Of a stretch of 64,000 bases of DNA, positions 30,501 through 39,092 are shown one piece after another (position 1 is the first letter of the stretch; every line of letters begins with the position of its first letter). Under the pieces are notes generated by a model. It did no database searches, had not been told where the DNA came from, and saw only the letters and a list, made by a program, of their open reading frames with translations. This DNA is from Saccharolobus caldissimus. Lineage in GTDB: Archaea; Thermoproteota; Thermoprotei_A; Sulfolobales; Sulfolobaceae. The translations under genes were made by a program, and so were the position numbers. The stretch is from NCBI RefSeq assembly GCF_020886315.1, contig NZ_AP025226.1, forward strand, positions 1,080,001-1,144,000, in the 5' to 3' direction.

Positions 30501-30621
30501 CAATCCCACTGGTTAACCTAATTGGCTTATTTTGACTTAAATCCATTATCCATATATCGTCATCAGATGTGAAGGCTACGGTATTACCTCTGATATCGGG
30601 GAACATGTAATAGCCTTTCAT
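27592..30621 (-). CDS. tri: Tricorn protease
   Basis: 1009 residues. The order is two beta-propellers (about 1-310 and 320-640, with repeated WISEDEIIVI- and SPDGKKVLIS-type blades), a helical bundle, a PDZ domain (about 720-800) and the C-terminal serine-protease core. The catalytic residues fit tricorn: His695 in RTSHSYE, Ser913-Asp914 in EYAGSDGD and Glu971 in GIENHG. It trims proteasome products to small peptides in the cytosol as a hexamer. It is transcribed convergently to treY with no spacer. Confidence 0.95.
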   Translation of the reverse strand: MKGYYMFPDIRGNTVAFTSDDDIWIMDLSQNKPIRLTSGIGISIRPKISLDGKRVAFTVIWLKSGKSGGDIYVTGDGESKRVTFFGTNNSRVAGWISEDEIIVITNFHTPFIQWTEAYKVNINDGNFEKLPFGIVSNIAIRDDIIVLARGYQDLPFWKGYKGGTKGELWISYNNGKTFTKFISLDGIVSWPMIVNDRVYFLSDHEGIANLYSVNLDGKDLRKHTNFTEYYCRNASSDGNRIVFQNGGDIYLYDPKSEQLIELEIDLPTDRKKRQPKFVNVTEYMTEAVVNGNYISLVSRGKIFLMRPWEGPAVQLGSKQGVRYRQIQLLPNGDVIAVDDSDKLVILGKDGSEKKIDKDFGRIERVKVSPDGKKVLISNNKLELWLYEIESNSAKLIDKSEYDIIFGMDWHPNSEWFAYSFPEGHNTQSIKLGHISGKVIRVTSPYGFDFSPSFDPDGRYLYFLSARHLDPTNDKLIFNLSFQRVVKPYLLVLSNAYSPFNQPLEEVSDKKEIELEGIEDRVIPFPVDEDNYVQIAGAKNNKIFLFSYPIRGFRSFTGEIYGKLEVYDLDSKTKELFADNVSGFSLSGDKSKILVMFKDSLRLVDVNAKIDFNAQGKKGGVVDLSRVKVYVEPEKEWRQMLWETWKLMKQNYWNEKNLPNWDSVLAKYEKLLDRISTRFELSDLLQEMQGETRTSHSYESAYDYETPEPLSTGGLGAEFEFDKENKCYKIVKIYVGDPTNENERSPLRDPGVQLNVGDCIKAVDGEEVKNNLYYYLLNKDQVILDVITRDGKNRRVTVKVLKDERFLIYRYWVERNREYVHEKSKGRLGYIHIPDMMFQGFAEFYRLFISEFDKDGLIIDVRFNRGGSISGLLLEKLMLKRMGYDIPRNGKPIPVPFFSSPKVLVGITNEYAGSDGDIFSYLFKKYKLGVLVGKRTWGGVVGILPRYRLVDKTYISQPEFAVHFEDIGLGIENHGVDPDIEIEIKPEDYAEDKDPQLDKAIELALKEISK

Positions 30622-30828
30622 ATATTAAAATACTTGAAAAGGGTATATAACAGTGTTTTTGAGAAGATTCGTGTTGTGTATACTACCTAAATTTTTTATT
30701 AAAGAATCGAAATATAAAATTGAGATAATTTTAGAAATAAATAATATTTAATTCTTTTGCACAATATGAAGTAGTGCATTAGCATCCATACTCAAAAAAC
30801 TTAAAATCTAGTAATTTAATTTATTATC

Positions 30829-31173
30829 ATGAGTTATCCGGAAGGTAATATATTGGTTACTACAGCGGAAACAATACCGGGTTATACTATAGTGGAAGTT
30901 TTAGGGGTGGTGGTAGGGATAACTGTTAGGTCTAGGGGTTTGGGAGGAAATTTGATGGCTGCATTAAGGAGCATAGTTGGTGGGGAGATTAAGGAGTTTG
31001 TGGAGATGGCAGAACAAGCTAGAATGCAAGCTTTAATGAGAATGATAGATAGGGCTAGGGAATTGGGTGCAAATGCTGTAATTAATATTAGGTTTGACTC
31101 AAATGAGTTAAACCAATCAATGGATGAGATAATAGCTTACGGAACAGCAGTTAGGGTAGTCAAAAACTCGTGA
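30829..31173 (+). CDS. YbjQ/UPF0145 family protein
   Basis: 114 residues. The text NILVTTAETIPGYTIVEVLG, VVGITVRSR, then ARELGANAVINIRFDS and AYGTAVRVV is characteristic of the YbjQ (heavy-metal-binding-domain-like) family, which forms ring-like pentamers. The biochemical role is not established. TATA-like ACTTAAAAT lies about 26-30 nt before the ATG. Stand-alone gene. Confidence 0.85.
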   Translation: MSYPEGNILVTTAETIPGYTIVEVLGVVVGITVRSRGLGGNLMAALRSIVGGEIKEFVEMAEQARMQALMRMIDRARELGANAVINIRFDSNELNQSMDEIIAYGTAVRVVKNS

Positions 31174-31401
31174 TAATTTCATTTCTAATATTTCCATTCT
31201 TATTTTCCTTATCTCCTTAAAATGAAATTAGTTTTAAGTAATGTTTTGTGGGTTACTTTAATTTTTTATTAAAACTAACATTAAACTTATTTTTAATCTA
31301 ACATTTTTTAATAAAACTCAATGAGTTTAATATCTAAGAAAATAAAGAATTCTACAAGAGTAGAAGATTCGTTTAAATTTGTTAAGTTAAATACATCATA
31401 T

Positions 31402-32022
31402 ATGAGACCTTATGTGATAATTTATAGTACAATCACAATTGACGGAAGATTAGCCTCTAAGACTGGATATAGCGAGCTTAGTTGTCCTTATGATAAGCAA
31501 AGACAGCACGAGCTAAGGGCTGAAGTAGATGCAATAATGGTAGGTGCAAATACAGTTAGAATAGACAACCCTTCACTTACAATAAAATACTCAAAAAGAA
31601 GGGGCGATAAAATAAGGGTAGTAGTTACTACCAGCCTAAATTTGGACCCCTCATATAAAATATTCAATACTCCTCCCCCGACAATAATATATACATTAGA
31701 TGACAGTAAAATGGACAAATTTAAGGACAAAGGAGTGATAATTAGGAAATTTAGGAAATTAAACGAAATACTTGAAGACCTTTACGCTAACTTCAATGTT
31801 AAAAAGCTCATGATAGAAGGAGGAGGACATTTAATATGGAACTTCATAAAGGAGGGTTTATTCGACGAAATAAGGGTCACGATTTCACCCAGAATCTTCG
31901 GAAATGGGGTTAATTTTGCAGATGGAGAGGGATTTAACGGTGAGGATTCCCCTAAGTTGAGGTTAATTGACGCAAAATTGTGTGAGTGCGGGAATGAAAT
32001 CCATTTAATTTATAAGAAGTAG
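31402..32022 (+). CDS. 2,5-diamino-6-ribosylamino-pyrimidinone 5'-phosphate reductase
   Basis: About 206 residues of the RibD C-terminal (dihydrofolate-reductase-like) family. It opens [20 protein letters not shown] and has [18 protein letters not shown] and [21 protein letters not shown], as in the archaeal/fungal reductase of riboflavin and deazaflavin biosynthesis. A deaminase domain is absent, as expected for that branch. The frame is open from 31321, but I choose ATG 31402 because TTTAAATTT lies at 31372-31380, about 26 nt upstream, and the protein then begins with the family's first strand. Confidence 0.85.
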   Translation: MRPYVIIYSTITIDGRLASKTGYSELSCPYDKQRQHELRAEVDAIMVGANTVRIDNPSLTIKYSKRRGDKIRVVVTTSLNLDPSYKIFNTPPPTIIYTLDDSKMDKFKDKGVIIRKFRKLNEILEDLYANFNVKKLMIEGGGHLIWNFIKEGLFDEIRVTISPRIFGNGVNFADGEGFNGEDSPKLRLIDAKLCECGNEIHLIYKK

Positions 32023-32043
32023 TATCCCTAAGAAGATTATATG

Positions 32044-33483
32044 CTAAGAGTTATAACTTTCCGTTAGCTCAGCTACTTCTTTAGACGTAGGTCTTTTAAC
32101 TGGATCTGGATTAAGCATCATTTTTATCACGCCCTCTAGTCCAGAGTTTCTCAGTTTAGATAATTTGTTGGTTATCTCGCTGATTACCCTATTGTAAATT
32201 GAGTTCAAATTGCTTTCTCCGTATATTATTGCGTCAAATATCTTTTCCATCATATTTACTGGGTTAAAGGTAATTCCGAACATCATTTTGTAAGCTACAC
32301 TACCTAAAGCGTAAATGTCCATCATGGGGTTTGCGGGGTAAATTAACTGCTCAGGTGGTGCATACTCTATAGTTATCTGATAGGGCTTCATCCCAACCCT
32401 AGTTGCGGATCCTAAATCACCTAACTTTATGATATTATTAAAAACGTTTAAGTTAACCGGTTGATTTGAAAAGAAAATGTTTTTTGGCTTTATATCTAAA
32501 TGAACCATACCTACTTTATGAATCTCGTATAACGCTAAGGCTATCTCGTGAACTATTTTCGCTATAATTTTTTCCTTATCAGGTGAGTAAATTACGTTAT
32601 TTATCATCTTCTCAAGATCTCCTCCCCTCATGTATTCCATTAGAATAAATGGGGGATATTTAACGTACGTGTCGTATTTACCATCTAGTATTTCCTTAAT
32701 TCTAAGAATGTCAATATACGCTCCATAAACCTTAACTATTCTCTCCGATTTCTCCGATAAGGTAACCAAGTTTGAAAATTCAGTAGAGAGTTCCTTAAAC
32801 CTCTCAATGCTTAACGTCCTAGTCTTACCCTTAACTTCCTTATCTATTTTAAATATCTTCATAACATACTTCTTATTATCGCTTCCCCTGGCCAAAAAGA
32901 CGTAAGAAGTGGCTCCTTCTCCTAACAGCCTCTCTATGTAATAACCTTGGACTATCTGATTTAGCCAAGGCAAAGTGGATGGTAAATACTTTATTACGTA
33001 TTCTCTCTTTTCATTAGTATAAACGCTGTTAGGATAAGGCTTATAGTTAATCCCCTTATAGTTCACCTCAAGAAAGGTTAAGTAACGAGGCTCGAAATAG
33101 AATAACTTCTGGTATGCCTTAACTGTCTTGGGTAAAGAATTGTCGGTGAAAATGATATCAGCATCAAGCGGTAATCCCTCAAATCTAATTAGGGTTGCCG
33201 GTATCCATTTAACTTCGTAATAAGCGTCAAATACCCTTAGAGGTCTTGAAGCTACATTGTTCTCTTCCTCAACGTCTAATATACCGAAGAGTCTATATCT
33301 CCTCGTCATTATTGGAACGTAAACTATACCGTTAACTATTACCTCATCTATCCTTATGTAGTCTCCTTGATTTACTACAATTACGTGATTATAAGTATTG
33401 TACGTTATCCCGTTAACCTCAAAGGTTATCGGTGATTTAGGCATTTCTATAAGCGTTATCGTCACTTGCATACATATACACAT
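32044..33483 (-). CDS. Serine/threonine protein kinase with N-terminal beta-rich domain
   Basis: 479 residues. The kinase domain fills residues about 185-475: glycine loop LGEGATSYVFLA, Lys in YVMKIFK, catalytic loop HLDIKPKNIFF near 325, metal-binding DLG (in place of DFG) in LGDLGSATR near 354, and YAPPEQLIYP with DIYALGSVAYKMMFG. All catalytic residues are kept. The first 180 residues are beta-strand rich and tyrosine/proline rich, resembling PEGA-like repeats but not clearly assignable; no membrane helix is seen. Start is read as ATG, preceded by several other possible starts. Confidence 0.85.
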   Translation of the reverse strand: MCICMQVTITLIEMPKSPITFEVNGITYNTYNHVIVVNQGDYIRIDEVIVNGIVYVPIMTRRYRLFGILDVEEENNVASRPLRVFDAYYEVKWIPATLIRFEGLPLDADIIFTDNSLPKTVKAYQKLFYFEPRYLTFLEVNYKGINYKPYPNSVYTNEKREYVIKYLPSTLPWLNQIVQGYYIERLLGEGATSYVFLARGSDNKKYVMKIFKIDKEVKGKTRTLSIERFKELSTEFSNLVTLSEKSERIVKVYGAYIDILRIKEILDGKYDTYVKYPPFILMEYMRGGDLEKMINNVIYSPDKEKIIAKIVHEIALALYEIHKVGMVHLDIKPKNIFFSNQPVNLNVFNNIIKLGDLGSATRVGMKPYQITIEYAPPEQLIYPANPMMDIYALGSVAYKMMFGITFNPVNMMEKIFDAIIYGESNLNSIYNRVISEITNKLSKLRNSGLEGVIKMMLNPDPVKRPTSKEVAELTESYNS

Positions 33484-33705
33484 TAAGATTGATGATATTT
33501 AAGTTAAATCACATTCTACGTAGCTTTTTCTCTTTCAAACGTTTATCTCACATTTTAAAGGTTAACTAACTCAAGATTTTTATGAGAATTTGATTAATAC
33601 TTTTCCAATATTTATTAAAAATAAAATTTTTAATAAAATCGATATAAAAGTAATTTAGATGATAATAGTACAAGAGTAATTAATCTTTTATTGCAATTTT
33701 CTTTA

Positions 33706-34818
33706 TTAAACATAATAATTACTAAGTTTTATTACTTTTTCTTCCGCGAATTTCTTAATATCATCTTCACTGTACCCTAAGTTAAGCAGAATCTCCCTAG
33801 TGTTCTCTCCTAATTTAGGAGCTTTCTTACCTTCTAAAGAGCCTATTAGCGGTAATTTTGGTACTAATATGTTATCATCAATTCTTTCCCATTCTGCAAA
33901 TTTAGCCCCCACCAAATCCTGTATTCTATTCATCTCAGAAACGGGTATATCATTAGACCTAAGTAGGCTTATTATCTCATTGAATTTCATTTTACAGAAT
34001 CTGTCTTGCAAGATCTCATGTAAGACCTTCCTATTCTTAACTCTATCCGCATTGGTTTTGAACCTCTCATCGTTTAAAAGCTCTTCTAATCCTAAAATTT
34101 TGCATAGCCTACTCCACTTATTGTTATCATTAATGGCTAAGTAGAATTCCCTACCCTCTAAACTACTAAATAACTCATAAGGAGCCCAGAAAGGAAGTTC
34201 ATCTTTTCCTCCTTCAAAAGTCTTTCTCATCTTCTGATAAGCAATTAAATAATATCCTAGCCAAGCTAAGTCAGATTGTACTATATTAACCCTATAGTGC
34301 CCTGGCCTACCCATTAGTAATGCCCACAATATAGTTATGACACAATAGGTAGAAGAGCTCATATCTGTTATTGATGCAGGTAATCTGGCCTTATCGTTAG
34401 CCTCCATAATACCACTTATTGCTTCAATTATAGTCCCAAAAGCTGGTAGATTCTCGTATTCACCCTTAGGATAGCCCTTAATAGAGCAGTAAACTAGGGA
34501 AGGATTAATTCCAAATAGGAACTCGTCCGTAAAGCCTAATCTTTCCATAGAATTAGGAGAGAGATTCTCTATTAATACATGAGAATTTTTTATAAGCCTT
34601 GCTAAGATCTCTTTTCCCTTTTCCTTCTTTAAATCTAAGGCTATTGACTTCTTACCTCTATTATTAAATATAAACATAGTATCCTCTAATACATCATCAG
34701 ATCTAGTAGGATCTCCTTGTAATGGCTCTACCTTTATTACCTCAAATCCTAAGTGTGTAAGAATTTCCCCTGCGTAGGGAGCAGCAATAACGTGACCTAT
34801 CTCAATGACTCTATACAT
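33706..34818 (-). CDS. CoA transferase family III (CaiB/BaiF)
   Basis: 370 residues. ALDLKKEKGKEILARLIKNS and HVLIENLSPNSMERLGF are the CoA-binding motifs of family III CoA-transferases, and the catalytic Asp is in ITDMSSSTYC near residue 150. It moves CoA between carboxylic acids. It is somewhat shorter than the usual 400 residues because the linker before the C-terminal helices is compact. The acyl-CoA synthetase gene is divergent to it, about 300 bp away; together they would activate an organic acid (inference). Confidence 0.87.
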   Translation of the reverse strand: MYRVIEIGHVIAAPYAGEILTHLGFEVIKVEPLQGDPTRSDDVLEDTMFIFNNRGKKSIALDLKKEKGKEILARLIKNSHVLIENLSPNSMERLGFTDEFLFGINPSLVYCSIKGYPKGEYENLPAFGTIIEAISGIMEANDKARLPASITDMSSSTYCVITILWALLMGRPGHYRVNIVQSDLAWLGYYLIAYQKMRKTFEGGKDELPFWAPYELFSSLEGREFYLAINDNNKWSRLCKILGLEELLNDERFKTNADRVKNRKVLHEILQDRFCKMKFNEIISLLRSNDIPVSEMNRIQDLVGAKFAEWERIDDNILVPKLPLIGSLEGKKAPKLGENTREILLNLGYSEDDIKKFAEEKVIKLSNYYV

Positions 34819-35120
34819 AACGTTTATATTAAATAAAGAGAGATATTAAAATATTAATTATAAATGAAATATCGAGAGAAAGCGTTAAATATTGTTAATA
34901 TCATACACGCCAAATATTTCGATGTATAAGATTTGTGAAAAAGGTCGTTAAGTTTCAGTTAACTTCTCTAAACTTAATAGCTGTTTAATAGAATTATACA
35001 TATAAATTTTTTAATTAGTTATTGATATAATATCTAAAATTATTTATATTGATTAATATAATACGAAATTATTATTCAAAAGAAATAAAGCTTATTAAAA
35101 GATTGAAGTATAATATATTT

Positions 35121-36737
35121 ATGGAAATAGACTTAAGAAATATTGCTTTTTCCTCTTATGAGGAGCTAGCTAGCAAGTTCAAATGGAATATACCAGAGTA
35201 CTTCAACATAGGAGAAGCGGTTTTAGATAGAAATTGTAGTGATAATGTTGCATTATATTATGAGGATTTCGAGGGAAATAAAGCCTCATATACTTTCAGA
35301 GAATTAAAATCTCTATCTGATTCTTTAATAGGCCTACTTACAGAAAAGTTAGGTGTTAAAAAGGGTGACGTAGTAGGAGTGTATCTACAGCCTAGAGTTG
35401 AGACCATAGTTTCAATCTTATCGATTTATAGGTTAGGTGGAATAGCATTATCAATCTCTCCATTAATGGGCGTTGAGGCTGTAGAGTATAGGATCAGACA
35501 TAGTAAGGCTAAGGCAATAATAATGGAAGGAAATAAAAAAGAAGTAAGAGAAAAACTAAAAGACGTTAACGTAATTATAGTAGGAGATGAGGCTAAAAGT
35601 GAGAATGAAACGGATTTTAGTGAAGTCAAGAAAAAAACTGGTAATTATAATGCAGTGAGGACTAAAAGTGACGAACCCGCTCAATTATTTTATACTTCTG
35701 GAAGCACTGGAGAGCCTAAAGGGGTACTTCATGCACATAGGTTCCTTTTAGGGCATATACCAGCTTATCAACTTTACTTTGAACTAGCACCTAAAGATAA
35801 CGACATATTTTATACTCCAGCCGATTGGGGATGGATAGGAGCAATAGGCGATGTAATTTTACCTAGCTTATACTTTAGAAAACCTATCGTCGCCTATAGA
35901 AGGGAAGGAAGGTTTGACCCAGCTAATAATCTATCAATAATGCAAAAATATAACGTTACTTGCGCATTTATACCACCTACTGCATTAAGGATTATAAGAA
36001 GGGAAATCCCACGTCCTAAGAAGGATTATGATCTTAAATTAAGGGCACTTAGTAGTGCAGGGGAAGCTGTAGGAGAGGATCTAATAATCTGGGCTATGAA
36101 TGAATTAAGTCCACACGTGAATGAATTCTATGGATGTACAGAGGCTAACTTAGTAGTGGTTAATAATTCCCTATGGCGTAAAATAGGGGCTTTAGGAAAA
36201 CCTACACCGGGACATGAAGTAGCAGTAATAGATGAGAACGGAAAACCAGTAATAGGTGAAATAGGTGAAATTGCAGTAAAAGTAGGAGATCCAGTGATGT
36301 TCTTAGGATATTGGAAAAATCCTGAGGCAACTCAACGCAAGTTTAGGGGAGAATGGTTTCTAATAGGAGATCTTGGAATAATGGATAATCAAGGATATAT
36401 TTGGTTTAAAGGAAGAGCAGATGATGTAATAAAAGTTTCAGGTTATAGATTAGGTCCAGAGGAGATTGAAAAGGTTATATTACAACATCCTGCTGTTCAA
36501 GACGTTGCAGTAATAGGGAAACCAGACAAAATAAGAGGAAATATAATTAAAGCGTTTATTGTGCTAAAAGATGGATATTCTCCTTCTGAAGAACTAGTAA
36601 TACAAATTCAGAATCTGGTTAAAACTAAATTAGCCTCTTATGCATATCCCAGAGAAATAGAGTTCGTGAAAGAATTGCCTAGAACAGAAACCGGAAAGCT
36701 AAAAAGATTTGAATTAAGAAAAAAGGAAATGAAGTGA
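35121..36737 (+). CDS. Acyl-CoA synthetase (AMP-forming)
   Basis: 538 residues of the adenylate-forming superfamily: P-loop FYTSGSTGEPKGVLHAHR, the PADWGWIGAIGDVI segment, ATP motif FYGCTEANL, GDLG, hinge DDVIKVSGYRLGPEEIE and the catalytic Lys in RTETGKLKRFE near the C terminus. The medium-chain/ACSM-like layout suggests a short or branched carboxylate rather than strict acetate. The frame is open from 35049, but the start at 35121 follows a TATA-like CTTATTAAAAG at about 35090-35100. It converges with the broken MFS gene. Confidence 0.88.
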   Translation: MEIDLRNIAFSSYEELASKFKWNIPEYFNIGEAVLDRNCSDNVALYYEDFEGNKASYTFRELKSLSDSLIGLLTEKLGVKKGDVVGVYLQPRVETIVSILSIYRLGGIALSISPLMGVEAVEYRIRHSKAKAIIMEGNKKEVREKLKDVNVIIVGDEAKSENETDFSEVKKKTGNYNAVRTKSDEPAQLFYTSGSTGEPKGVLHAHRFLLGHIPAYQLYFELAPKDNDIFYTPADWGWIGAIGDVILPSLYFRKPIVAYRREGRFDPANNLSIMQKYNVTCAFIPPTALRIIRREIPRPKKDYDLKLRALSSAGEAVGEDLIIWAMNELSPHVNEFYGCTEANLVVVNNSLWRKIGALGKPTPGHEVAVIDENGKPVIGEIGEIAVKVGDPVMFLGYWKNPEATQRKFRGEWFLIGDLGIMDNQGYIWFKGRADDVIKVSGYRLGPEEIEKVILQHPAVQDVAVIGKPDKIRGNIIKAFIVLKDGYSPSEELVIQIQNLVKTKLASYAYPREIEFVKELPRTETGKLKRFELRKKEMK

Positions 36738-36741
36738 ATTT

Positions 36742-37170
36742 TTATTGTAATTCCATTCCAACCTTATCTGGTGGTGAAAGTAGTGCTGCAATTCCCCCGA
36801 TTATTGCTGCGGTAATATCGAAAACTGCAGTCCCAGTAACTGGATTATGAAATGCTAGACCTAGAGCAGTAACTATGTATGGTGCGAAAGACGAAAATGC
36901 TACACCTAGATTTATAGAAAATGCTATATAAGAATATCTTACACTTGTAGCTATGTTTTCTGAAAGCCATGCAGGAAATAGAGAATATTGAAAGGCAAAT
37001 AGGAAACCCATTATGAGGCCTGCAAGTATTCCTAAAATATATGAGCCTATATAAAGCATGCTTACTATTGGATAAACTAATAATCCTATTAAGAAGCCGA
37101 TGGAAGCTATTAGCTTCTTTCTAGATTTCATAACGTCGCTTAAATATCCAGTTAGAGGTGATACAAATAG
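36742..37170 (-). pseudogene. MFS transporter, C-terminal part (split by IS607)
   Basis: 143 codons including the stop, starting at the insertion point with LFVSPLTGYLSDVMKSRKK, the second motif-A loop, then four helices to the C terminus. The front 290 codons are at 39093-39962. Joining base 37170 to base 39093 gives one uninterrupted frame (WGLG then LFVSPLTG) of 432 residues. The sequence is otherwise undamaged, so the insertion looks recent. Confidence 0.9.
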
Positions 37171-37233
37171 CCGTTGTCAGCAGTTTCCGATAAACCGTGA
37201 AATTTATATATTTTGTATACACATTTAATTATA

Positions 37234-37818
37234 ATGCTAAAACCTAAGGAAGTATGCCAACGCTTAGGAATATCCTACCGTACGTTACAGAGCTATGTTA
37301 AGAAAGGATACATAAAACCAGTAGTATTACAGAGCGGAAAATGGAGGTTCAGGGAAGAGGATGTTGAGAAGTTGATGGGGATTGTTAGAAAGAGGAAAAT
37401 AATACTATACGCTAGGGTATCATCAAACACACAAAAAGACGACTTAATAAACCAAGTAAAATACCTTGAGGAAAACGTTAAGGACTACGACAAAGTAATA
37501 ACAGACATAGGATCTGGACTAAACATGAAGAGAAAAGGATTCATCAAGTTGTTAAGGATGATACTGAACAACGAAGTGTCGAAAGTAGTCATAGCCTATC
37601 CAGACAGATTAGTTAGGTTCGGTTTCGAGATAATAGAGGAGGTCTGCAAAGCACACAACTGCGAAATAGTCGTGTTAGACAATGAGGACAAAACACCAGA
37701 ACAAGAGTTGATAGAGGATCTGATCTCAATCCTAGTATCATTCAGCGGAAAACTTTACGGAATGAGGAGCCACAAATACGAAAAGGTGAAGAAATGTGTT
37801 GAGGAACTTAAGGCTTAA
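37234..37818 (+). CDS. tnpA: IS607 transposase TnpA (MerR-HTH + serine recombinase)
   Basis: 194 residues. The N-terminal MerR-type helix-turn-helix (PKEVCQRLGISYRTLQSYVKKG) is followed by a small serine-recombinase domain with the nucleophile Ser in ILYARVSSNTQKDDL and the arginine-rich PDRLVRFGFE segment. It catalyses recombination of the element ends. I prefer ATG 37234 to a TTG at 37213, since AATTTATATATTTT lies about 26 nt upstream and the truncated copy at 43338 begins at the same residue. Overlaps tnpB by 23 bp. Confidence 0.93.
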   Translation: MLKPKEVCQRLGISYRTLQSYVKKGYIKPVVLQSGKWRFREEDVEKLMGIVRKRKIILYARVSSNTQKDDLINQVKYLEENVKDYDKVITDIGSGLNMKRKGFIKLLRMILNNEVSKVVIAYPDRLVRFGFEIIEEVCKAHNCEIVVLDNEDKTPEQELIEDLISILVSFSGKLYGMRSHKYEKVKKCVEELKA

Positions 37819-39091
37819 ATCATTCCAACCAGAAGAAGAATACATTTACTTAACATACTCCTTGAAGAACGATAAGAAGGAGGAAAGCAGAGTATTACTA
37901 GAGAACTACAAAGTCCTACTACAGAAAGCATTAGACTGGTTATGGAAGAGGACTAAAGTTGAGAGAAAAGAAGCGAAGAAGGGTAAGAAAGTCATCACAA
38001 AGATCAAAATAACATTACCTAAGAAAAAGGAAGTATACAAGACGTTAAGGGATGAGTTGGGGAGGATTAACATTCTAGCTTCACATTACGTTGACAAGGC
38101 AATAAGTGATGCTTACTCAATCCTAAAGTCGTGGAGGAGGAGGGTTGAAAAGGGACAAGCGTCATTGAGGAAACCTAGACTGAAGAAGGTTTACGTTAGG
38201 GTAAAGTCAACCCTTAGGAAGGTTGAGGGTGAGAGTGTTAGGATTACTGTAAGACCTTACGAGTATATTACCTTCTCTTGGTCTCACACTTGGTTTTCAC
38301 GAAGGGTTAAGGGACTTGAGTTAGGTGAGCCCATAATTAAGGAGGAAAAGGTATATTTACCATTTCGTTATAAGTTACCTTGGTTTACTCCCCTAGATTT
38401 CCTAGCAATTGATAGCAACCTCTATACTCTAGACGCTTATGATGGAGAGAAGTTCGTTACATTTTCAATCAAGGAGTTGTATAGTTTGAAGTATGGTATG
38501 GAGTTGAAAAGGGGTAGAATACAACGTTTTGCTTCAAAGCACGGTAGGAAGGGGAAGGAGTTGTTGAGGAAGTATTCCCACCGTGAAAGGAATAGGGTTA
38601 TGGATTATATTCACAAGTTTGTGAATAAGTTGCTGGAGATGTATCCCATTACGATGTTTGCTGTTGAGAAGTTGAATAAGCAAGAGATGTTTAGGGATGC
38701 TAATGATTCCCTTTCTAAGAAGATTTCCAAGACTGTATGGAGGTCAATTCATCGTATTCTCAAGTATAAGGCTCCTCTTTACGGTTCCTTTGTTAAGGAG
38801 GTTAATCCGCACCTCACATCTAAGTCCTGCCCCAGATGTGGATGGGTTTCCCGAAAGGTTGGTAGGACTTTTAGGTGTGAGAGGTGTGGGTTCACCCTAG
38901 ACAGACAACTGAATGCGTCACTTAATATCTTCCTCAAGATGTGCGGGTTTCCCCACATTCGTGATATTCCACGGGTGTGGGTTGGGGTTACCCCGCTAAA
39001 GGGGTGGAGGAGGATGAGTGGGGCAATGCTCCGTGACTCTGGTGAAGCCCAACGGCTGAGAATTGGATACAATTTCATGAAAATTCTATGA
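37796..39091 (+). CDS. tnpB: TnpB RNA-guided nuclease (IS607-associated)
   Basis: 431 residues, GTG start. The RuvC-like triad is present: Asp in LAIDSNLYTLDAYD, Glu in FAVEKLNKQEM and Asp in GFTLDRQLNASLNI. The zinc ribbon CPRCG ... CERCG lies between the last two. Known TnpB proteins are DNA endonucleases guided by an RNA transcribed from the right end of the element. All key residues are intact, so it may be active. The 3' part of the gene is markedly GC-richer than the start and can fold, which fits an overlapping guide-RNA scaffold. Confidence 0.9.
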   Translation: MLRNLRLKSFQPEEEYIYLTYSLKNDKKEESRVLLENYKVLLQKALDWLWKRTKVERKEAKKGKKVITKIKITLPKKKEVYKTLRDELGRINILASHYVDKAISDAYSILKSWRRRVEKGQASLRKPRLKKVYVRVKSTLRKVEGESVRITVRPYEYITFSWSHTWFSRRVKGLELGEPIIKEEKVYLPFRYKLPWFTPLDFLAIDSNLYTLDAYDGEKFVTFSIKELYSLKYGMELKRGRIQRFASKHGRKGKELLRKYSHRERNRVMDYIHKFVNKLLEMYPITMFAVEKLNKQEMFRDANDSLSKKISKTVWRSIHRILKYKAPLYGSFVKEVNPHLTSKSCPRCGWVSRKVGRTFRCERCGFTLDRQLNASLNIFLKMCGFPHIRDIPRVWVGVTPLKGWRRMSGAMLRDSGEAQRLRIGYNFMKIL

Positions 39092-39092
39092 A
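38940..39092 (+). ncRNA. Candidate omega RNA (reRNA) at IS607 right end
   Basis: The last 150 bp of tnpB are GC-rich and self-complementary: GGGGT-T-ACCCC at 38984-38994, a second CCCC/GGGG pair across GCTAAA, and repeated GTGGGG/CCCCAC possibilities. In TnpB systems the scaffold overlaps this part of the gene and the guide is the flanking DNA, here beginning GCCCAAACCCC. Structure read by eye only. Confidence 0.4.

Larger units (their letters stand above)
37171..39092 (+). mobile_element. IS607-family insertion sequence, full length (1922 bp)
   Basis: Contains a serine-recombinase tnpA and an overlapping tnpB. The left end starts CCGTTGTCAGC; a similar end is found at 43275 and, inverted, at 57612. 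The right end is TTCATGAAAATTCTATGAA. There are no terminal inverted repeats and no target duplication. The boundaries follow from the host gene: the flanking bases are both G on the plus strand, and deleting exactly this interval restores the MFS frame. Insertion between two G residues is what is known for IS607. Size is like that of Sulfolobus ISC1904-type elements. Confidence 0.9.
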
